From Ardenticatenaceae bacterium (lineage in GTDB: Bacteria > Chloroflexota > Anaerolineae > Promineifilales > Promineifilaceae), in assembly GCA_020634395.1 (NCBI GenBank), contig JACKBU010000003.1:258867-322866 (forward strand): 64,000 bases of DNA. The letters are read 5' to 3'. This document shows, piece after piece, positions 7,952 through 15,005 of the stretch. Every line of letters begins with the position of its first letter. The stretch's first letter is position 1. The position numbers and the translations under genes were made by a program. The notes under the pieces are model-generated. The model saw nothing but the letters and a program-made list of their open reading frames with translations, made no database searches and was not told the origin of the DNA.

Positions 7952-9142
7952 CTACCGGATGTAACGCAGCGTGGTTTGTGGGTGGCCCAGGTATTCGACG
8001 CCGTCGGCCGTTACCAGGACGTCTTCCTCCAGGCTCATCATGCCGCGTTCCGGCACAACAACGTGCAGTTCCAGCGTAAAAATGTTGCCTACTTCTACAG
8101 GCAGTTCGCAAATGCCGGCATAGCGCTCCCAGCGCGGCCCCAGCACTGTGGCGCCATCGTGGGCAACGCGGCCCAGCAGGTGGCCAAAAGCGTGCATATA
8201 TTCCGGGTAGCCGTTTTCTACGATGTGGGCGCGGGCGGCAGCATCTACCTGCCAGCCGGGCACACCGGGTCGCAAGGCGGCTTCGCCCGCTTTAATAGCG
8301 CCCAGAACAACCTCAAACGCGCGCTGCACTTCCGGCGGAGCGGCCGTTTCACCGTCATCGAGCACGTACCACATCCGCTGTATGTCAGAACAGTAGTCGT
8401 CTTGCTTTACACCCAGGTCCATGTGCAGGGTATGGCCTTTTTGCAGGACCACATCGCCGGGGGCAGAGTGCCCGGAAGCCGATTCCGGCCCGCAGGTGAC
8501 GATGGGGTTGAATGGTTTGGGCCAGGCGTAACCCAGGTTGAGGGCGTCGATACGGCCGTGTACAAAATCAGCAATCTCTCGCTGCGTCATCCCCGGTCGG
8601 ACAAACGCCTCCACCTCGTCGAACAACACTTCCGTAGTGGCTACCGCCTGCCTTACCCGTTCAATTTCCGCCTGGCTCTTGCGACCGCGCAGGGCCGCAA
8701 TAATTTTTTCAGCGGAAATCAAGCGATCGGCGTAGGGCGTGCCGGCCATAATCGCTTGCAGGGAGCGATACATGCCCACGCTCAGGCCATCGGCGGCCAC
8801 GTCATTTTCGGAGTAGTTAACGGCGATCTGCGCCGGATCCAGGCGGGCCAGGACGTCACGCAGCGGCTGGCTAATGCCCTGATGATAAGGAATCACTTCA
8901 TAAAGTCCCAGGCTGCGGGCGTTTTCCGCATCAAAATGACCGATGACACACACATGATTCCCAGAGCGGTGGACGAGAAAAGCCGTTTTCCAGGTGACGT
9001 CCAAATCGGCAATGAGTTCCAGGGCCGGGTCAGGCTGCAGCGTCGTTTCGCGCACAAAGGTGAGCCATGCATCAACCTCCAGTTCGTTGAGGATGGCCGT
9101 GGCCTGGGCTAGTTTTTCTTGAATGAGTTGTTGGTTGTTCAT
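7952..9142 (-). CDS. M24 family metallopeptidase (Xaa-Pro aminopeptidase-like)
   Basis: A 396-aa protein with the two-domain layout of prolidase/Xaa-Pro peptidases: an N-terminal creatinase-like domain (about 1-170) and a C-terminal pita-bread catalytic domain. Metal ligands are visible as HMDLGVKQDDYCSDIQR (two Asp), AFGHLLGRVAHDG (His), LELHVVV (Glu) and a final SLEEDVLVT (Glu). The fold call is strong. Substrate preference cannot be read from sequence. It stands alone on the minus strand, downstream of the par operon. The ATG start gives a conventional N-terminus, though the Shine-Dalgarno is weak. Confidence 0.92.
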   Translation of the reverse strand: MNNQQLIQEKLAQATAILNELEVDAWLTFVRETTLQPDPALELIADLDVTWKTAFLVHRSGNHVCVIGHFDAENARSLGLYEVIPYHQGISQPLRDVLARLDPAQIAVNYSENDVAADGLSVGMYRSLQAIMAGTPYADRLISAEKIIAALRGRKSQAEIERVRQAVATTEVLFDEVEAFVRPGMTQREIADFVHGRIDALNLGYAWPKPFNPIVTCGPESASGHSAPGDVVLQKGHTLHMDLGVKQDDYCSDIQRMWYVLDDGETAAPPEVQRAFEVVLGAIKAGEAALRPGVPGWQVDAAARAHIVENGYPEYMHAFGHLLGRVAHDGATVLGPRWERYAGICELPVEVGNIFTLELHVVVPERGMMSLEEDVLVTADGVEYLGHPQTTLRYIR

Positions 9143-9197
9143 AAGGTCTCAGGTGTCCAGATTTTCAGAATTTAGGAAGTATAGGCTGTGGCGGAGG

Positions 9198-10055
9198 CTA
9201 GGCTTCTTCGCCAACGATGGCTTCATAAACGGATTGTAATTCTTCGTCGGAATAATAGTGGATGATGACCTGCCCGCCTTTACGTTTTTTGTTGATGGTG
9301 ACACGGGTGCCCAAGGTGTGCTCAAATTGGGTCTGCAGGTCGGCCAGTTCTGGTGGCAGCGTCTTTTTCGGTTTGGGGCGGGGCTTCTTCTCGGCCAACA
9401 AGTTGCCGATCAATATCTCTGTCTGCCGCACGCTCAGGTCGAGTTTGACAATCTGGTTTAAGGCGTTGTTTTGCATCTCTGGGGTGGGCAAGCGCAGCAG
9501 TTCACGCGCGTGCCGGCCGCTGATTTTGCCATCCAAAACGGCTTGCTGCACTTTGGCGGGCAAATCTAGCAGCCGCACCAGGTTGGCGACCGTGGAACGA
9601 CCTTTGCCCACGCGCTTGGCAACTTCTTCCTGGGTCAGACCAAAGTCGTCCATGAGCTGCTGGTAGGCAAACGCCTCCTCCAACGCGTTGAGATCGGCGC
9701 GCTGGATATTTTCGATGATTGCCAGTTCTAGCATGGCCTGGGGTGTGGCCTCTTTGACGATGGCGGGAAGCTGCTCTAAACCGGCTAACTGCGCAGCGCG
9801 CCAGCGGCGCTCGCCGGCGATGAGGACATATTTCCCTTCCTGCTGGGTGACAACCAGCGGCTGGATAAGCCCATGTTCGGTGATGGAAGCGGCCAGTTCG
9901 GCGAGCTGGTCCTGGTTGAAGGCAGTGCGGGGCTGATGGGGATTGGGAATGATGCTGGTGACTGGAATCAGGCGGATGTCGTCGTTAGAAACGGCCGTAT
10001 CCGCCGTCGGTATCAGCGCCCCCAGTCCGCGTCCCAGTCCATGTCTTTTGGTCAT
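9198..10055 (-). CDS. parB: Chromosome partitioning protein ParB
   Basis: A 285-aa ParB/Spo0J. The N-terminus has the typical ParA-contact motif RGLGRGLGALIP-like (HGLGRGLGALIPT). The CTPase/ParB-N domain includes NPHQPR, the GERRWRAAQLAG motif and ENIQRADLNALEEA. A helix-turn-helix (TQEEVAKRVGKGRSTVANLV) follows, and the C-terminal dimerisation region ends near SVYEAIVGEEA. ParB binds parS and spreads by CTP-dependent clamping to organise the origin region. Its ATG overlaps the parA stop (ATGA), implying translational coupling. I did not find a canonical parS near these genes. Confidence 0.97.
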   Translation of the reverse strand: MTKRHGLGRGLGALIPTADTAVSNDDIRLIPVTSIIPNPHQPRTAFNQDQLAELAASITEHGLIQPLVVTQQEGKYVLIAGERRWRAAQLAGLEQLPAIVKEATPQAMLELAIIENIQRADLNALEEAFAYQQLMDDFGLTQEEVAKRVGKGRSTVANLVRLLDLPAKVQQAVLDGKISGRHARELLRLPTPEMQNNALNQIVKLDLSVRQTEILIGNLLAEKKPRPKPKKTLPPELADLQTQFEHTLGTRVTINKKRKGGQVIIHYYSDEELQSVYEAIVGEEA

Positions 10056-10837
10056 GCCGTCGTTTCCTTTACCTGATCCCCCTTCAATATTTCGGCCGTC
10101 AGCACTTTGTAGGCCAGCGCGCCAGGCGACGTTGGGGCATAAACGTTGATAGGCTGCCCGTAGCTGGGCGCTTCGCTGAGGCGCACGTTGCGCGGCACAA
10201 TAGTGCGAAAGACCTTGCCGGGGAAATAACTACGCACCTCTTCCACCACCTGGCGGCTAAGATTGGTGCGGCTGTCGTACATCGTCATGATCAACCCGCG
10301 AATGGTGAGGTCTGGGTTGAGGTATTTGCGCACCAGTTCGATGGTCTGAGTAAGCTGTGACAGGCCTTCCAGCGCCAGGTACTCGCACTGCACGGGGATG
10401 AGCACGCCGTCGCGGGCGGCCGTCAAGGCGTTGACGGTGAGCAGGCTGAGGCTGGGCGGGCAATCGATGAGGATGTATTCGTAACGGCCGTTCAACTCAT
10501 CCAGCGCCTTTTGCAGACGGTACTCGCGCCCAATCGCGTTCACCAGTTCCACCTCCGCCCCGGAAAGCGCCGGGCTGGAAGGGACCAGATCCAGATTAAA
10601 CTCCGCCCGCTCGACGCAAACGTCCGCGACGGCCGTCTGCTCCAACAGCAAGTCGTAGATAGACGCTTCCAGGGCCGTCTTGTCTACGCCGACGCCGGAT
10701 GTGGCGTTGGCCTGCGGGTCGATGTCCACCATTAGTGTGCGCCGGCCAGTCGCCGCCAGGTAGGCGCTCAGATTGATGACGCTGGTGGTTTTGCCCACGC
10801 CGCCCTTCTGATTCACAATCGCATAAATCTTGGTCAT
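10052..10837 (-). CDS. parA: Chromosome partitioning ATPase ParA
   Basis: A 261-aa ParA/Soj ATPase that forms ATP-dependent gradients on the nucleoid and acts with ParB in chromosome segregation. Seen: deviant Walker A KGGVGKTT directly after the start (MTKIYAIVNQKGGVGKTT), Walker A-prime VDIDPQANATSG, the switch region IDCPPSLSLLTVNAL, and the C-terminal ARPSYG-like EAPSYGQPI. I rejected a longer frame reaching 11026 because the ParA domain begins exactly at this ATG. Its stop overlaps the parB start, and the PfkB kinase gene ends 13 bp upstream, so the three probably form one operon. Confidence 0.97.
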   Translation of the reverse strand: MTKIYAIVNQKGGVGKTTSVINLSAYLAATGRRTLMVDIDPQANATSGVGVDKTALEASIYDLLLEQTAVADVCVERAEFNLDLVPSSPALSGAEVELVNAIGREYRLQKALDELNGRYEYILIDCPPSLSLLTVNALTAARDGVLIPVQCEYLALEGLSQLTQTIELVRKYLNPDLTIRGLIMTMYDSRTNLSRQVVEEVRSYFPGKVFRTIVPRNVRLSEAPSYGQPINVYAPTSPGALAYKVLTAEILKGDQVKETTA

Positions 10838-10850
10838 AAACAGTTCTCGG

Positions 10851-11675
10851 CTAGGGTGCCTGTAAATATTTTTGGACCTCGGCCAGCTTAGTCGGAATGT
10901 CCGGCAGTTCCACCGACCGGGCAGCAAGTTCATTGGCAAAACGGCCAGCTTCCCACGGGTTGCCGCGCGTCTGGTGCAGGCGCAGCAAAAAAGCCGTAGC
11001 GAAAATGTCACCGGCCCCGGTGGCATTCACCTCTTGGGCTTGGCGTGTCGGCAGATGGCGGATCTCGTCGTCAAAATAGATGGTGCAGCCGTCGTAGCCT
11101 TTGGTAACAACCAGCAGGCGCGACCAGGCACGGAACAGGTCCAACTGGTCTTCGTCGCGCAAATCTTCGCGGCTGAGGATGACGGCCGTAGCCAGCGGCA
11201 GCACTTCTCGCGCGGCCAGCCAGTCGGCGGGACGAACACGGCCGTTTTCGTCCCAGCAGCGCATCCACCCCTGCGGTGTCAACCCGATCAGGCTGTTGCT
11301 GAAAAGATGAATCATCGCCGGGTCAATCTCGTTGGCAATGGGCGCCAGGTGGACGATGCTGGCCCGCTGCCAGGCTGCGGGGACGTGGCCCGGCAAGAGG
11401 GGCGCGGCCTGGGCGTGGAGAGTCTGGACACGGCCGTGCGGCGTGTAGACATTCTCAAACGTCGTCGTCTGCGGCGCCGCGACCACGTGCAGTTCAATGC
11501 CCGGCAGTTGATCTTGCCAGGCAAAATCAGCGCCGCTGCTGGTGAGAACGGCCGTGTGGCAGCCCAACGCCTGCGCCAAGCGCCCCGAATACGAAACCGT
11601 GCCCCCTAATACGGGACCATCCGGCGTCAAATCCTTGCTTACGTGTCCAACTGCCAGGTAATCGATGTGTGTCAT
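10851..11675 (-). CDS. PfkB-family carbohydrate/nucleoside kinase
   Basis: A 274-aa ribokinase-family kinase. The N-terminus YLAVGHVSKDL and GGTVSYSGRLAQALG match the first PfkB substrate-binding region. The C-terminal signature NATGAGDIFATAFLLRL contains the anion-hole GAGD and catalytic Asp. The substrate (a sugar, nucleoside or other alcohol) cannot be read. The gene is the first of an apparent operon with parA and parB, with only 13 bp to parA. A TAGAAT hexamer lies 9 nt before the ATG on the minus strand, so transcription may begin close to the start codon. The link of a PfkB kinase to parAB is unexpected. Confidence 0.9.
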   Translation of the reverse strand: MTHIDYLAVGHVSKDLTPDGPVLGGTVSYSGRLAQALGCHTAVLTSSGADFAWQDQLPGIELHVVAAPQTTTFENVYTPHGRVQTLHAQAAPLLPGHVPAAWQRASIVHLAPIANEIDPAMIHLFSNSLIGLTPQGWMRCWDENGRVRPADWLAAREVLPLATAVILSREDLRDEDQLDLFRAWSRLLVVTKGYDGCTIYFDDEIRHLPTRQAQEVNATGAGDIFATAFLLRLHQTRGNPWEAGRFANELAARSVELPDIPTKLAEVQKYLQAP

Positions 11676-11698
11676 GCCGCAGAAATTCTAACATAGAG

Positions 11699-11825
11699 CG
11701 AGAGCGAGAGCGAGAGAGGAGTTAAGCGATAAGCTGTTAGCGGTCAGCCGTTAGCAATCAGCTCCCAGTCCAGCTCAATAATCTTCGCCTGATACATTCT
11801 CTATCTCTAGCTCTGGCTCTGGCTC
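11699..11825. repeat. Intergenic repeat with imperfect inverted ends
   Basis: The left end is a GAGAGC-rich run (about 11699-11722) and the right end is the roughly complementary TCTCTATCTCTAGCTCTGGCTC (split here: TCTCTATCTCTAG, CTCTGGCTCTGGCTC) ending near 11823. The middle is rich in GTTAG/TTAGC words. Together it resembles a large imperfect hairpin between two divergent genes. It resembles the other intergenic GTTAG-rich elements in this window, but I cannot prove homology. Confidence 0.55.
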
Positions 11826-11868
11826 ACCGCATCTTGTACAATAAGTTCAACACACCCAGGAGAATCAG

Positions 11869-12663
11869 ATGTCTTTTCGTCGGATGGTGCCCTTCCTATT
11901 GCTCAATGTTTTGGTGTCGGCGGCCGTTGTGCTGGCGATTTTGTACTGGTGGGACGGCCGGGACAACGGGACCGAACCCATTGCCGCGGCGACGGCTACG
12001 GCCGTCATTCCCACGCCGGATATCAACTTGAGATCTGGTGAAGAAGCCGCGCTGACGGCCGAAGAAGCCGCCGGGACAACAGGAGAGGAAACGGCCGTAA
12101 ACGATGGGCCAACCACCCACACCGTCCAGGCCGGCGAAACCCTGGGCAGCATCAGCACGCGCTACGAAGTCTCCATAGAAGACATTATGGCCGCCAATGG
12201 CATCGACAACCCGAACTTCCTCAGCATCGGGCAAGAACTTATCATTCCAATCGGCGGCTTGGCCACGCCAACGGCCGTGCCGACAGACACCCCCCAGCCC
12301 GGCATCCCCCCCACCCCCATCCCCACCGAAGCCGCCTCTGACCAAGGCGAAGCCGACGTCCAAATCGGCGAAGTCGCCGGCCCCGGCGATTTGGCCGCCG
12401 AAGCAGTGCAGATTGTCAACTCCGGCACGCGCCAGATCGGTCTTGCCGGCTGGAAAATAAGCGACGAAAGCGGGTTTGTGTACACCTTCGGTCAGGTTAC
12501 GCTCTTTGGCGAAGGCGCCGGCATCCTCATCCACACCGAAACCGGCGCCAACGGCCCGACCGACCTATACTGGGGTTTGGAATCGCCTGTATGGGAATCA
12601 GGAGAGACCGTAACCCTCACCGACGCCTCCGGGTCCGTCCAGGATACCTACACGATTCCTTGA
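11869..12663 (+). CDS. Membrane-anchored LysM and lamin-tail domain protein
   Basis: A 264-aa protein, probably extracytoplasmic and held by an N-terminal membrane helix (about 8-26). A Thr/Ala/Glu-rich linker leads to a LysM domain (about 84-128): HTVQAGETLGSISTRYEVSI, then EDIMAANGIDNP and IGQELIIP, a peptidoglycan/chitin-binding fold. A second Pro/Thr-rich linker precedes a C-terminal beta-sandwich (about 168-264) resembling a lamin-tail domain: EAVQIVNSGT, LAGWKISDES, FTFG-like VYTFGQVTLFGEG and SGETVTLTDASGSV. The ATG has AGGAG 7 nt upstream. It is divergent from the PfkB-par operon. A cell-wall or surface-associated role is likely; no catalytic domain is seen. Confidence 0.88.
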   Translation: MSFRRMVPFLLLNVLVSAAVVLAILYWWDGRDNGTEPIAAATATAVIPTPDINLRSGEEAALTAEEAAGTTGEETAVNDGPTTHTVQAGETLGSISTRYEVSIEDIMAANGIDNPNFLSIGQELIIPIGGLATPTAVPTDTPQPGIPPTPIPTEAASDQGEADVQIGEVAGPGDLAAEAVQIVNSGTRQIGLAGWKISDESGFVYTFGQVTLFGEGAGILIHTETGANGPTDLYWGLESPVWESGETVTLTDASGSVQDTYTIP

Positions 12664-12671
12664 AGCAGTGG

Positions 12672-12735
12672 TTGGCCGCTAGTTGGCAGTTGGTAGATAG
12701 TGCCTGACTCCAGCTAACAACCAACAACTGCAGGA
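12672..12735. repeat. Intergenic GTTGG/CAAC imperfect inverted repeat
   Basis: AGTTGGCAGTTGGT (12681-12694) faces AGCTAACAACCAACAACT (12712-12729), giving a partly paired hairpin between the lamin-tail gene and the small beta-flower gene. Word content (GTTAG, GTTGG and complements) is shared with the elements near 11750 and 26700. The Shine-Dalgarno of the next gene lies just outside its right edge. Confidence 0.55.
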
Positions 12736-12744
12736 GAGAAACGC

Positions 12745-12975
12745 ATGCGTGGTTTGGTAGACAAAAAAGGCGAACAGTTTGCCGTGTTGCGTGGGCAGGT
12801 TTTGTATGATCTGGACGGTGTAGCCACCGGACGGCGCGAAGGTGATTTTATCGTAGACCTGGCCGGTAAACGTGTGTGGCGCATCGTCGGGCACGGCGTC
12901 TACACCCTGGATGGTTCAGAATCGATTGGCTACTTTGGCAGCAATGTGCCGGAAAATATGACAAGTGACTGGTGA
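12745..12975 (+). CDS. Small four-repeat beta-flower-like protein
   Basis: A 76-aa protein made of four imperfect repeats of about 16 residues: LVDKKGEQFAVLRGQ, VLYDLDGVATGRREGD, FIVDLAGKRVWRIVGH and GVYTLDGSESIGYFGS. Each repeat has the pattern hydrophobic-x-D-x-x-G followed by a short strand ending near Gly. This is the layout of the small '4-fold beta flower' proteins. No signal peptide or membrane segment is seen, so it is probably cytoplasmic. CAGGAGAG gives a clear Shine-Dalgarno 7 nt before the ATG. Function is unknown. The repeat pattern is seen directly; the family name is from memory. Confidence 0.78.
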   Translation: MRGLVDKKGEQFAVLRGQVLYDLDGVATGRREGDFIVDLAGKRVWRIVGHGVYTLDGSESIGYFGSNVPENMTSDW

Positions 12976-13038
12976 TACCGTGAAAAGGGGGGCCTCTTTG
13001 TGCAGGCCCTGTCCCTCACCCTGGCAAAAGGAATGAAT

Positions 13039-13914
13039 ATGCGATTAGGCGCGCAAATGAGCACAGCCGGCGGTACATATACCGCCTTCAAACGCGGCGA
13101 GGAAGCCGGCTGCGAAACCATGTTGATCTTCACCAAAAGTAACCGGCAGTGGCAGGCGAAACCGCTTACAGACAAGGACGTTTCTCAATTCAAAGAAGCA
13201 GCCGAGGAATATAGCCACATCCATCCTGTGGCCGTGCATGCCAGCTACTTAATCAATGTGGCCTCGCCGGACGAGGCCTTGTGGGAGAAGTCTTACGAAG
13301 CGTTAAAAATTGAAGTCGAACGCTGTGGCCAGTTAAGCATTCCGCTCATCACCTTCCACCCCGGTTCTTACGTGGACAGCAGCGAAGAAGCGGGATTGCA
13401 CAACATCATGCGCGCACTGAAGCGCCTGCTGGAAGAAACAGAAGAGAGTGCCCCCGGCGTCACCATCTGCCTGGAAACCATGGCCGGACAGGGAACTAAT
13501 TTAGGACGCACCTTCGAGCAGTTGGCGCAGGTGCTGGATGGCGCTGGCCCTGACGAACGGCTGGGGGTATGTTTTGATACGTGCCACGTCTTTTCGGCCG
13601 GCTACGACATTCGCACGCCGGAGGCGTATGCAGCCACCATGAAAGAGTTCGACAAGGTGATCGGCCTGGAGCGGGTCAAATTTTTCCACTTCAACGACAG
13701 CAAGTATGACCTGGGCGAAAATAAGGACCGCCACGAGCATATCGGCCGTGGGTTTATTGGCGAAGAGGGGTTTGCCAACTTTGTCAACGATTCACGTTGG
13801 GCCGGCCATGCGGCGCACCTGGAAACGCCCAAGACGGAAAAAGATGAAGACGGCAACGAAATTGACATGGACCAGGTGAACCTGGAAAAACTGCGCAGTT
13901 TGGTTAAAAAGTGA
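13039..13914 (+). CDS. nfo: Endonuclease IV (apurinic/apyrimidinic endonuclease)
   Basis: A 291-aa AP endonuclease of the TIM-barrel endonuclease IV family, incising 5' to abasic sites in base-excision repair. The start MRLGAQMSTAGG is typical, with AAGGA 6 nt upstream of the second ATG; the ATG at 13033 sits too close to it. Zn-ligand motifs are present: VHASYLINVAS, ITFHPGSY, CLETMAGQGTNLG, GVCFDTCHVFSAGYD, FFHFNDSK, DRHEHIGRG and HLETPK near the C-terminus. Length is normal. The stop overlaps the GTG of the next gene (GTGA), which suggests translational coupling to the dipeptidase. Confidence 0.97.
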   Translation: MRLGAQMSTAGGTYTAFKRGEEAGCETMLIFTKSNRQWQAKPLTDKDVSQFKEAAEEYSHIHPVAVHASYLINVASPDEALWEKSYEALKIEVERCGQLSIPLITFHPGSYVDSSEEAGLHNIMRALKRLLEETEESAPGVTICLETMAGQGTNLGRTFEQLAQVLDGAGPDERLGVCFDTCHVFSAGYDIRTPEAYAATMKEFDKVIGLERVKFFHFNDSKYDLGENKDRHEHIGRGFIGEEGFANFVNDSRWAGHAAHLETPKTEKDEDGNEIDMDQVNLEKLRSLVKK

Positions 13915-14984
13915 AAGAAATGTTCATTATTGATGCTCACCTGGATATTGCGTATAACGCACTGAATCACGGCCGTTCCCCTCTCCAGCCCGTCGCTGCC
14001 ACCCGCCAGCAGGAAGCCGCCGACGGCGAACGCGGCCAGGCCACTGTTTCCTTTCCCGATATGCGCCAGGGCGGAGTCGGACTGATCTTCGGCACGCTGT
14101 TTGTAACCCCTGGCCATGCCAAAATTCCCACCCTGGCCGATAAGATGGTCTACCACAACGCCGACGAAGCCTTTGGGTATGGCATGAAACAGCTTGATTA
14201 CTATCACCGGCTGGTAGACGAAAACCAATCCCTCCGCCTCGTAACCGATCAGGCCGCTTTGGATGAAGTGCTGGCCAGCCACAAGGACGACAATCCCGCT
14301 CCCTTGCTAGGCATTACGCCGCTGATGGAAGGTGCGGACCCCATCCGCGAGCCAGAAGAAGCGGAACTATGGTATGAACGCGGCCTGCGCCTCATCGGGT
14401 TAGCCTGGGACGATACACGCTACGCCACCGGCGGCTGGACGCGCACCGACGACGGCCTGACCCAGGAAGGCTACCACCTGCTGGAGGTAATGGCCGACCT
14501 GGGCTTCGTCCTGGACCTGACCCACATGAGCGAAAAATCGACCATCGAAGCCCTGGAACGGTACGAGGGCGTGGTGGTCGCCACGCACAGCAACTGCCGG
14601 GCGCTGGTTCCCGGCACGCGCCAGCTTAGCGACACGCAGATCCGCCTGTTGGGCGAGCGCGAGGGGGTGATCGGCACGGTGCTGTACAACGCTTTTTTGC
14701 AGCCGGGGTGGCGTAAGGGGGATCGCAAAGAGGCGGTGACGCTGGACCACGTCGTGGCCAATATCGACCACGTATGCCAGGTGTTGGGCAGCGCCCGCTA
14801 CGTGGGTATCGGCAGTGATCTGGATGGAGGGTTTGGCGCAGAGCACATTCCTGCCGGCCTGGACAGCATTGCCGACCTGGGCAAAATCGGGGATGCGCTG
14901 CTGGCCCGCGGCTATGATCCGGCTGACGTGGAAGGAATCATGGGCGGCAACTGGCTGCGAATCTTGCGCCGCGCCCTGCCGTAA
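13911..14984 (+). CDS. Membrane dipeptidase (renal dipeptidase, M19 family)
   Basis: About 357 aa, zinc-dependent dipeptidase of peptidase family M19. Motifs: IDAHLDIAYNAL at the N-terminus (first metal pair, HxD), the metal-bridging Glu region GITPLMEGAD, LDLTHMSEKS, VVATHSNCRAL and GIGSDLDGGFG with IMGGNWLRIL near the C-terminus. The GTG start overlaps the nfo stop by 4 bp; an in-frame ATG nine bases later (13920) is an equally plausible start. No signal peptide is seen, so despite the family name it is probably cytoplasmic. It is convergent with dnaE, with only 21 bp between stops. Confidence 0.93.
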   Translation: MKEMFIIDAHLDIAYNALNHGRSPLQPVAATRQQEAADGERGQATVSFPDMRQGGVGLIFGTLFVTPGHAKIPTLADKMVYHNADEAFGYGMKQLDYYHRLVDENQSLRLVTDQAALDEVLASHKDDNPAPLLGITPLMEGADPIREPEEAELWYERGLRLIGLAWDDTRYATGGWTRTDDGLTQEGYHLLEVMADLGFVLDLTHMSEKSTIEALERYEGVVVATHSNCRALVPGTRQLSDTQIRLLGEREGVIGTVLYNAFLQPGWRKGDRKEAVTLDHVVANIDHVCQVLGSARYVGIGSDLDGGFGAEHIPAGLDSIADLGKIGDALLARGYDPADVEGIMGGNWLRILRRALP

Positions 14985-15005
14985 CGGCCGTTTCCCTTCC
15001 CTGCC

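Noticed and set aside
7976..9112. Long plus-strand frame antisense to the M24 peptidase
   Set aside because: The minus strand has full metal-ligand motifs of the peptidase; the plus frame has no recognisable sequence.
10838..11026. N-terminal extension of ParA by 63 codons
   Set aside because: It overlaps the PfkB kinase coding sequence, and the ParA domain begins exactly at the internal ATG.
9100..11700. parS site near parAB
   Set aside because: I looked for TGTTTCACGTGAAACA or close variants and did not find one; parS is often elsewhere near the origin.
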